DNA from: Gracilaria caudata
Lineage: Eukaryota; Rhodophyta; Florideophyceae; Gracilariales; Gracilariaceae
Direction: 5' to 3'
Length of the DNA: 32,647 nt
NCBI GenBank assembly: GCA_030374735.1
Contig: JASCIV010000199.1
Location: forward strand, 1 to 32,647
Position numbers and translations under genes: made by a program. Below, piece by piece: positions 25,906 to 32,647 of this stretch (positions are counted from its first letter, which is position 1; every line of letters starts with the position of its first letter). The notes under the pieces were generated by a model. The model saw only the letters and a list, made by a program, of their open reading frames with translations. It had not been told where the DNA came from and made no database searches.

Positions 25906-27894
25906 TCACTTCGGTTCCGAATTGTCTAAACTACTCAACATCCTTCGATACTCTTCTAAACAGTTCCAAAGCTTTGTTCGTACCTTTTGTAACTCTGAGT
26001 GCCCCGCGAATTCTATCTGGCCCTTGTCTTTCATGACTATCAGCCGCAGCTCCCCAACAAGTTCAGCAGGTAGTAAGTCAATTTGCAACTGCACTTCGTC
26101 GTGGTCGATAACCTGAAACTCTGTGCATCGTCGAGAAATATGAAGCAACATATCTCGAATAGCCCTAGGGGACAATCCTTCAATATCCGACTTGAGGCGC
26201 AGCCGCTGTTCTTTCGTCGCTGAGTCCGAAAACATTTCTGACGCTTTGCGGGAAATCTCTTTGAATTGACTATCCTCCAAACGTTTTCGATGTTGTTTTA
26301 GAACATCTATTTGGTGCTGTAATTGCTGAAGATTGGAAGCGTTGAGCTGGCCGTTGGACTTCGCATACAACTGAGCATGGGAAGGCATTGGACTGGACGC
26401 GGTAACCATCGACTGCCTGGATTGTACGTTTCGCGGCGAATTATTTTTCGAAGCTTGACATCTATTCCCGTCACCATTGCTGGTAGACGGAAATTCGCGA
26501 TGCGCATTAACGCCACCCTCAGGTTGTGTCGCTGGCAATCTGCCACCCAATTGTGATTCTGAACTGTAGGCTTTCGTTTTTGTGGTGAGCTGAGGCACGG
26601 TGTTACCGACCTGGTCAGGGGAAAGCGATACGGACAGGACATCGTTACCAGCCTCTTGGGTACTTTGCGCCCGCTTTCCTCTTAAACCATCACCATTAGT
26701 GTCTGACGTAAACTTGGCCATTTTTTGCTGTCCGTCGAGATCGTTATCTTGATAGCAAGTGCGTGCTCTCTTCCGCTTCGCCGAAGTGGTCGCTGACTCT
26801 GTTCTCCGCAACTCATCTGAAGGCAGATCACCTTGAGAGCGATGCAGTGGTGACAAAGTTTGCGTTGCTTGCTCTCTGCGCCACCGCGCCAATAAACGCT
26901 TGCGGATTCCCGCCTTTTCATGTACCTGAGCACGAACACCGTGTTTGGCAGGGGGTTTACTCGAGAACGAAGAAGCAGAGGTTGGCAATGGATAGGTCAA
27001 CGGATGACGCGGTGGCGGAAAAGGATAGAAACGTATTTCGATGTTGTCCAAGTCATCGGGGGAGTCCGGCGTGGGGGGTACTGGTTCTTGAGCCTTCTGA
27101 GAGAGTCGAGCTGAGAGCGGACGTGCAGGTTGCGTCGGCGCTTCTGGCTTGGAGGAGACGGTGAGCAACGTGTGACCAAAAACCGAAGAGCTATTTTGCT
27201 GATTCAGTCGAGCATTTGGAAGTTGACTAGGAGTCGGTACAGTTGCTGGAGAGACGAAGGTGGACGAAAGTAGCGGCGGTGGCGCTCGCTCTGAAGGCAG
27301 CGGGGGCGCTGGAAGCTGCAATGGTGGCGGTATGGGATGTTGTGGTTTCTGTGTGAGCGCGGGCGACGAGGTTTGAGATGGTGAAAGAGCATCGCGAGCG
27401 TGAGGCGATGCTGGAGCAGAAGCGTATGGTAACGACTTCATGCAAGATGTTGGAGACCGCGCTTGGTAGTGACTGTTGCTCTGCGACGCGCCCCTGACGC
27501 CCATTGGCGGCGCTCGACCAAGGGGCAACGGCGAAAGCGAAGCCAAAGCTCGGGGTGACTCGAAGAAGAGATCGAGTGTACTCGGCGAGGAAGAGGCCGC
27601 CGCGTCGCTGACGCTGCCTCTCACGTACTGAACCGCGGCAGTAAGAGTGGAAGGGCGCGGGGTGCCTCCGAGGCGGGCGCTGCTCACTCCACACACTGGC
27701 GCCAAAACAACGTTTGAAAGCTGCCAACTCAACACCGCGAGCGTTCGCTGTGCAGGAGGATACGCCGCCGGCTGAGTTGACCTTGACGCTACGAAAAAAA
27801 CTGCAAAAAAATATGAACCGCAAACTTTTGCGCACAATCTTCTGTAATTACATCTTCTCAATCTCGAACACTGACACGTGGAATTCTGTTGCAT
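25906..27894 (-). CDS. NET-domain protein without bromodomain
   Basis: The open frame from the ATG at 27894 has 662 codons. The Cys-rich start is atypical, and an ATG at 27504 (532 aa) may be the true start. Most of the protein is Pro/Ser-rich and probably disordered. It has basic patches (GIRKRLLARWRRE, SAKRKRARTC) likely to be nuclear signals. Near the C-terminus a helix (LQQLQHQIDVLKQHRKRLED) precedes a NET (extra-terminal) domain at about 26210-26030: LKSDIEGLSPRAIRDMLLHI, then HDEVQLQIDLLPAELVGELR. This matches the family pattern LxxDIxxL...EIEIDxxxLxxxxLxEL. In BET and GTE proteins this domain binds short basic peptides of chromatin regulators. No bromodomain is seen in the frame; one could be encoded by unrecognised upstream exons. 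Role: probably chromatin or transcription scaffolding. Confidence 0.7.
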   Translation of the reverse strand: MQQNSTCQCSRLRRCNYRRLCAKVCGSYFFAVFFVASRSTQPAAYPPAQRTLAVLSWQLSNVVLAPVCGVSSARLGGTPRPSTLTAAVQYVRGSVSDAAASSSPSTLDLFFESPRALASLSPLPLGRAPPMGVRGASQSNSHYQARSPTSCMKSLPYASAPASPHARDALSPSQTSSPALTQKPQHPIPPPLQLPAPPLPSERAPPPLLSSTFVSPATVPTPSQLPNARLNQQNSSSVFGHTLLTVSSKPEAPTQPARPLSARLSQKAQEPVPPTPDSPDDLDNIEIRFYPFPPPRHPLTYPLPTSASSFSSKPPAKHGVRAQVHEKAGIRKRLLARWRREQATQTLSPLHRSQGDLPSDELRRTESATTSAKRKRARTCYQDNDLDGQQKMAKFTSDTNGDGLRGKRAQSTQEAGNDVLSVSLSPDQVGNTVPQLTTKTKAYSSESQLGGRLPATQPEGGVNAHREFPSTSNGDGNRCQASKNNSPRNVQSRQSMVTASSPMPSHAQLYAKSNGQLNASNLQQLQHQIDVLKQHRKRLEDSQFKEISRKASEMFSDSATKEQRLRLKSDIEGLSPRAIRDMLLHISRRCTEFQVIDHDEVQLQIDLLPAELVGELRLIVMKDKGQIEFAGHSELQKVRTKLWNCLEEYRRMLSSLDNSEPK

Positions 27895-27954
27895 ATGTGT
27901 TCATGGGAAAAGCCATGAGAAGCGCTGACCTTCACCTCTTCTCCGCTCGCTAAT

Positions 27955-28801
27955 GCTTTTATCAGAACTCTGTTACCAGCAAGATCCGGCCTTGATCATC
28001 AATCATGATGCTTGATACACACACTGAGCGCCTGCGCATCTGAACATCGCTATTCTGGGTACTTTACATCGACTGGACGATGGCCCCAAAATGAAAGCAA
28101 TTTTGCACTAAGATCGCTGCAAAGCTTTTAAATAAAACACCTCTGCACTTTCTAAAAGAATGGAACTCTTTGACAAAGCAACACCGTGGCCACTTTTGTC
28201 CATGCTACATGTAATTTTTATTAGGAGGCTGGAAACGGAACGCAAAATGCAAGACGTTTTACAAAAACTTGGCTATCATAACTTTTAATGTAACAGACGG
28301 AGGTTGGTGACCCAAAACTTTCCTGTACATCTCAATGCAGCTGCCATGAAATATATGCATTCACATTGGGACTACCCAGATTTGAAAGCAATGGTGTTTC
28401 AAGTTCGGAAGCAAATCTCCAATAAAATCTTTAAAAGTAACCACTACCTCCGTGAATTGGCATGTTTCTCGTCAGCTATGCATTCATAATAAACATGACG
28501 AAAAGATTATAGGGTCAGCATATATTCGACAAAGTGCACTCAATTTTTACAGAGCACACACCATCTTGTTTCAGTTTTGTCAGTTCTAATTAATTCCTCT
28601 CCTGATTATGTGTAACCTAACTGCCTCCACCACATGAGTCTAAGCAACGTCTTACCTTGCTCTAGATATCACTCGAATCGAAAATACTCCCCCTCCTGCC
28701 CTTCTCCTTCAACCCGCTGCCTGCCACTTCAGATTTCCACCTGCAATTTGTTTGGTAACTCAGACCAAAAGCGTATTCTTTACACGCCCTGACTGTTTAC
28801 A
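27955..28801. other. AT-rich intergenic region, no gene seen
   Basis: The region separates the divergent NET-domain and coiled-coil genes. One 61-codon frame (28304-28489) lacks support. The last 150 bp before 28802 are pyrimidine-rich (CTCCCCCTCCTGCCCTTCTC), as in a promoter or 5' UTR. Confidence 0.35.
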
Positions 28802-29749
28802 ATGAAGCAAGGGATGAGTAACATATTGATCCCGTCCTTTACTGCTGTCATGGGAGCTTCCGCCGTTGGCCTTGTCTTTTTGCATCATCTAAAGCAAGAA
28901 AGAAAGAACAACGAAAGCACACTTCTTGCTTTGAAAGCAAAGCATGCTGAGGAAGTTAGTTCCTTGGAAAGCACGAATCGTGAGCACCTCCATGCTCTCA
29001 ACGAAACGCACAGTGAAGAGCTAACTGCTCTGAAGGAGGAAAAACTCCAAATTACCATGAGCAACATGAAACTGTGCGAAACAGAGGCGTCCCTGTTGTG
29101 CGCGCTTAACGAACAACACTCCGTTACCGCCGTTGTCCGTCGTTCCCTCGAAGAATCAACGACTCAGAAAAATGAAGCTGTTCGCGAACTTGGCCAAGTG
29201 AGAAAAGAAAACGCTCAATTGACGACAAAATCGCGTGAGCTTACAGAGCAGAAGGAACTTGCGGAAACAGAATGGAGCAAGAGTTTTGAAGAAGCCAATA
29301 GACTTCAGAACGTTTGTGAGAAACTTCAAGATGATGTTGATCACTTTAAGACGCTTGAGAACCATTCTCGTCGTATAATAGCGAAGAAGGCCCAGCAAAT
29401 TTCTTCTTACGTAGCAAATGAAAAGAGTTTGCAGAAGGATCTTGCGGAGAAAGAAAAAATCATTGAATATCAAGAGCAAGAACTAGCTTCCGCAAAACAG
29501 AGAAGCGAAGAGAACCAAGCTTCTCTGGATGGCTATGGATGTTATCTTCGTGAAATACAATGTCAGCATCAAAATCAATTGGAACGCTGCGCGGAGGAGA
29601 TATTGTCGCTTCGAACTGAGCGCGACAATACTTACCGAGAGCTGAAAAGTTTTTTACAAAGACACCCGGAGCTGGACATTGAGATTGCGCTGGCTGTCCG
29701 CAAAGATCTCCAGCATTTGTTTACGTCTTCGTCTTCGTCTTCTGGCTGA
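28802..29749 (+). CDS. Membrane-anchored coiled-coil protein
   Basis: 315 aa, single exon. Residues about 7-28 (ILIPSFTAVMGASAVGLVFL) form one membrane helix or signal anchor. Residues 30-290 are almost entirely Glu/Lys/Gln/Leu-rich heptads (LKAKHAEEVSSLESTN, LTEQKELAETEWSKSFEEAN, LAEKEKIIEYQEQELASAKQ), a long parallel coiled coil. The C-terminus is HPELDIEIALAVRKDLQHLF followed by a Ser run encoded by a TCTTCG microsatellite. No enzyme motif is seen. It probably tethers or scaffolds at a membrane; no specific family is recognised. Confidence 0.7.
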   Translation: MKQGMSNILIPSFTAVMGASAVGLVFLHHLKQERKNNESTLLALKAKHAEEVSSLESTNREHLHALNETHSEELTALKEEKLQITMSNMKLCETEASLLCALNEQHSVTAVVRRSLEESTTQKNEAVRELGQVRKENAQLTTKSRELTEQKELAETEWSKSFEEANRLQNVCEKLQDDVDHFKTLENHSRRIIAKKAQQISSYVANEKSLQKDLAEKEKIIEYQEQELASAKQRSEENQASLDGYGCYLREIQCQHQNQLERCAEEILSLRTERDNTYRELKSFLQRHPELDIEIALAVRKDLQHLFTSSSSSSG

Positions 29750-29963
29750 GCTTAAGAAGTCTGACTTTTAGTAAGCATCACACGAGAGACACTCTTTGAA
29801 CCTTTCCACTCCTCCCTCTCTTCCCTTTCTCCGATACATATCCAAGCTCCTTGTTTTGTAAAAGATTCATGCGTTACTAAATACCATCTCCAAGGACACG
29901 TACACTCTTTTGATGCGCCCACATTAGACTACGCTGCGCTCTACATCCTCTGAGAGATTGTAG

Positions 29964-30221
29964 AACCTGCGCATTGGCCCTATCGAGACGTACTGCCATA
30001 TCTACCAGCTGTTTCGAAGAGCCTATGGCACCAGTACCTTGGACGTACAGCTCAACAATTCGCAAAGAAATGTTGAATGGTTTGGACTTACTGACGATGC
30101 AGGAGCTGCCTACGGCGTCTTCTTCGACACCCTTCTATCAATCACAGCTTGGAGCTGTCTATTCGTGTCAGCACAAACCAAGAAACTCTCCTACCATGGA
30201 AACTACTATCCACATGTCTAG
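29964..30221 (+). pseudogene. Possible exon or gene fragment
   Basis: After an acceptor-like GATTGTAG, a frame with no ATG at its head runs 85 codons to TAG. It reads protein-like (ETYCHIYQLFRRAYGTSTLD, NVEWFGLTDDAGAAYGVFFD). No upstream exon was found, and no family is recognised. It may be a terminal exon or a decayed copy of a gene. Confidence 0.25.
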
Positions 30222-30307
30222 AAGCCTCTTAGAAAGTTGAAACCAAACGAATGAGAGCTAATGCCTCTAGATTTCGTTAAACCTTCTTGCAGCTCATAGC
30301 GCTCGCT

Positions 30308-30323
30308 CAAGGATGTACATCCT
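30308..30323. repeat. Perfect 16-bp palindrome
   Basis: AAGGATGTACATCCTT is fully self-complementary. It could be a dimeric protein binding site; nothing nearby decides this. Confidence 0.6.
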
Positions 30324-30677
30324 TGTAGGTCAGCTCACAATTCCCACGAGCACTCAGATCTGCGCCACTTCTTTTGGCCGTGTAGTATACTTTTTGCTCC
30401 CGCCCGTGCGCCGTCCTACTCGCCAAGCATCTGTGCCATGCGTTCCGGACACCCCCTCTCAATTCCTGCATTACGCGCGCACCATGGAAACACTGACCAG
30501 TACAGTGTGATCGCACTCGCCGGTTGTGCAATGGCTGTAATTAAACACACCTTTTCGATGTGGAAAGGGGCGTAACTACTAGGGGGGTTCAAGAGCGGGG
30601 TAGATACGAACAAAACGGACTGCGTTCTTTTGAGAGAGATTGTGAACTTTAGTAAACAGGGTAATCTTGCTGTCAAG

Positions 30678-30962
30678 CTACAAAAAGGGTCCTGACGATT
30701 GGCGCAATGTAGCTTTTGGTAGGGCTAGTAGACGTTTCTCGATGGTGGAGCGTAGGTTGGTGCGGCGGAATGCATAGATCGGTCGTAGGCCTACGGTAAG
30801 TCTATGCTGAAGGTCTACATGTAGCTCGAGCGCAGGTCGAAGGGATAGCATCAGATGGCGTTGTTCCCGCGTAAGTCGAGCGTACTCGGAAGGGCTCACC
30901 GGGTAATTCTTCTCGAACCATGATGTCCTTAAACTTGCCCTGTCGATTGGCGTATCGATCAC
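30678..30962 (-). pseudogene. Possible gene fragment of unknown family
   Basis: The minus-strand frame is open for about 95 codons but has only a GTG at its head; it stays open slightly upstream until a TGA. The sequence is protein-like (YPVSPSEYARLTREQRHLML, LRSTIEKRLLALPKATLRQS). There is no ATG, no known motif and no clear donor or acceptor, so an exon or a degraded gene are both possible. Confidence 0.25.
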
Positions 30963-31213
30963 TGCTTCGGAGTCGCCAAGTCGGAACCTTTCCCCAAATC
31001 ATTGTCACCACACCGGACCTCGTAATCTCTACGGAGGAAAACGTAGCCAGTTTGAATCGACTGTAGTGCTTGATGCCGGCGATAGAGTCGAAGGTTCCGA
31101 TGTGGAAAACATTAGGACAGGATGTTCGGCAGAGAGATGGAGATGGACCGACCCATTTAGGGGTACGCATACAGTAGCCCGGGGTAAAATGAGCTTTACA
31201 GTACCCCGTGGTG

Positions 31214-31237
31214 GTGTAAAGCTTAAAGTGCCGGGCG
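31214..31237. repeat. Perfect hairpin inside left end of TIR element
   Basis: CTTAAAGTGCC and GGCACTTTAAG are perfect inverted copies around a 3-4 base centre. Just before, GCTTTACA and TGTAAAGC form another stem around a second copy of the terminal CAGTACCCCG. Confidence 0.65.
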
Positions 31238-31599
31238 GCACTTTAAGCCTTATTTTACCCCTCCAAAAGTATGTTTTACCGTTATTTTTTGAGAGTAACG
31301 ATAACCAACGGGCCTCCAAAATTTTGTAGTGCATGCAACTACTGTTCCAGAAAGGCATCAAGCAGCTACGAAAGAGGATCCTCGTAACATAACACTCACA
31401 ATCGTCAACCAATTGATGTCTACAAACAAAGAAAGCGGTCTGCTGACGCACCCGCGCTTCGGGCCACTCAACAGGCGGCTTGAAACTGCGTAACAGGAGC
31501 ATTGCGCCTGCGAAACGAAACGAAATGCTGCCGTTAAGAAGTTGAACAAAATACAACCAGCGCCGTCATGCCCATAGCCCTTCAAGAGCGTGGTGCATC

Positions 31600-31800
31600 A
31601 CTGCGATGATCGCTTTGCGCAATGATGCAGCTCTTGTTGCTGCATTACTGCGTTATTCACGGTGCACAGTAATGCAGCAAAACGGGCTGCATCACTACCC
31701 AAAGCAATCAGCGCAATAATGCATTCTACATGCAGCTCATTTGGCTGCATTTCTTCGTCAACTGCGTTGCGCAGTGATGCAGCATCGAGAGTTGCATCTC
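31600..31800. repeat. Dispersed ATGCAGC / GCTGCAT repeats in element core
   Basis: ATGCAGC or its complement GCTGCAT occurs at least eight times in both orientations (for example near 31623, 31641, 31674, 31689, 31732, 31745 and 31778), often as TGATGCAGC or GCTGCATTAC. Neighbouring copies can pair with each other. Confidence 0.65.
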
Positions 31801-32038
31801 TGCGCAACTCTCGATTGCGTTACTTTCAAAGGCAATGATGCTGCTCTTGTAGCTATATGACTGCGCTTATTACGAAGCACGGTAATGCGGCTATAGGAAC
31901 ATCTGTCGTACTCGTGCCTAAAGACTGCCAAGTATGGGGGCGACGTAGATGTAACGGTAGACAACACGGACAGCTGTACTGCACGCTCCTTACTGTGTCA
32001 GCAATGCGCCCAAATGGTTGTTTTTCCGCTAATTTTAT

Positions 32039-32067
32039 CGGAGGTAAAATAAGGCTTATTTTACCTC
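32039..32067. repeat. 29-bp near-perfect palindrome inside right end of TIR element
   Basis: GGAGGTAAAATAAG and CTTATTTTACCTCC are perfect 14-bp arms around one G. Confidence 0.85.
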
Positions 32068-32172
32068 CAGGTGCTTTAAGCCGTATTTACCCGCGCTGCA
32101 ACATAATTTTTTATTTTACCCCGGGGTACTGTATGCAAACCCTGTCCAAGAGGTGTAATGGGCATGCGTTAG

Positions 32173-32647
32173 ATGGCCAACACACATGGGCATTGCGACC
32201 ATATTCATGGACTACCCCTACATCTAGCCACCGGGACTTTGCAACAGCTCCAACAGCCTCGCTATTTTGGCGCACCAGCTACAGAAGGTGATATTCGCAG
32301 CCTAGTGGCGGCACTTGAAAAACTTGAAAGATGTGCTTTGGAGATGCAGTCAGTTCCGCTAAAGCCAGGCGTTAACGAGGAAGATTTCAAGAACGGGTGG
32401 GTGATCCGATCTGTCCAAACAAAGCACCCAGTTCCATCCCAAGGGTATGTAGTCTTTCGCAAACGAAAGAAGCTCAAGAAAGAATTTTTAGGATTGAACG
32501 GAAAGGAGCTTGTCGCGTTAAAACGAAAGGATGTTGTAATCGAAGACGTTCTTCAAACACCGAAGATTGCGTACACCGGTGATACGCAACTTGAAGCGAT
32601 CAGAGAATCAGAGGATTTCCGGAATGCTCGTATACTGATAACGGAGA
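32173..32647 (+). CDS. Ribonuclease Z, short form (tRNA 3'-processing), partial
   Basis: A frame of 158 codons runs off the window end. It carries THGHCDHIHGLPLHLATGT, the HxHxDH metal site of RNase Z and other metallo-beta-lactamase nucleases. It continues PRYFGAPA, TKHPVPSQGYVVFRKRKKL and IAYTGDTQ, whose Asp at 32581 is a further zinc ligand, in the order of plant and bacterial short tRNase Z. The enzyme cuts the 3' trailer from tRNA precursors. About 45-50 N-terminal residues before the HxHxDH motif are missing: an in-frame TAG directly precedes the ATG at 32173 and could be the AG of an acceptor (GCGTTAG). A TIR element lies just upstream, so the 5' exon may be displaced, unrecognised or lost. 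Confidence 0.85.
   Translation, partial: MANTHGHCDHIHGLPLHLATGTLQQLQQPRYFGAPATEGDIRSLVAALEKLERCALEMQSVPLKPGVNEEDFKNGWVIRSVQTKHPVPSQGYVVFRKRKKLKKEFLGLNGKELVALKRKDVVIEDVLQTPKIAYTGDTQLEAIRESEDFRNARILITE

Larger units (their letters stand above)
31172..32131. mobile_element. 960-bp non-autonomous TIR element with TA target duplication
   Basis: The left end CAGTAGCCCGGGGTAAAAT and the right end ATTTTACCCCGGGGTACTG are inverted copies with one mismatch. Each is flanked outside by TA (31170-31171 and 32132-32133), the Tc1/mariner-like signature. Nearer the centre, AGCCTTATTTTACC (left) and GGTAAAATAAGGCT (right) pair again. No transposase frame is present. It sits 41 bp before the ribonuclease Z frame. 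Confidence 0.7.

Noticed and set aside
31029..31556. 175-codon minus-strand frame through the left end of the TIR element
   Set aside because: It crosses the element border and its hairpins, so it is an accidental frame in repeat sequence.

Overview
The window is nuclear DNA of a photosynthetic eukaryote. The best guess is a multicellular red alga, for example a Chondrus-like florideophyte; this is inferred from the gene content, not proven. Supporting signs are short GT-AG introns (about 80-120 bp), TATA boxes and AATAAA signals, two nuclear genes whose products begin with plastid transit peptides, compact mostly intron-poor genes, and a Ty1/copia retrotransposon. No bacterial operon structure, tRNA, rRNA or CRISPR was recognised.

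Layout, left to right. 1-100: palindromic sequence. 606-2505 (+): a five-exon gene for an ionotropic-glutamate-receptor-like channel. 3045-3158: a long imperfect hairpin. 3224-5704 (+): an 826-aa protein of unknown function with faint HET/TIR-like features. 5782-7052 (-): exon blocks of an unrecognised spliced gene. 7053-8308: non-coding, with a microsatellite and a hairpin. 8435-9078 (+): a small two-exon secreted protein. 9400-9867 (-): a CAP-like protein. 10606-11652 (+): a ubiquitin-specific protease.

12184-17582 (-): a nearly intact Ty1/copia element with gag and pol in different frames, joined by a canonical -1 slippery heptamer. It lies inside an indoleamine 2,3-dioxygenase-like gene. 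The 5' two thirds of that gene are at 17583-18504, and a probable C-terminal remnant is at 11956-12183. The two LTRs are identical over all shared bases, but the 5' copy lacks 139 bp and no target-site duplication is visible.

18642-18885 (+): a possible tiny basic protein. 20043-23186 (+): a RecQ4-type helicase with an N-terminal GRF zinc finger. Its end is 39 bp from the end of a plastid-targeted protein of unknown family (23226-23657, -). That gene shares a 361-bp divergent promoter with a plastid methyltransferase of the plastoglobule type (24019-25098, +). 25906-27894 (-): a protein with a C-terminal NET domain but no bromodomain. 28802-29749 (+): a membrane-anchored coiled-coil protein. 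31172-32131: a 960-bp non-autonomous TIR element flanked by TA, full of palindromes. It sits just upstream of a short-form ribonuclease Z gene that runs off the window end (32173-32647, +).

The genes do not form one pathway. The most notable items are the algal glutamate-receptor-like channel with conserved ligand-contact residues, the frameshifting copia element that broke an IDO gene, and the fold-back element beside RNase Z. Several start codons were moved to the first real ATG, because the longest open frames begin upstream at non-ATG codons.
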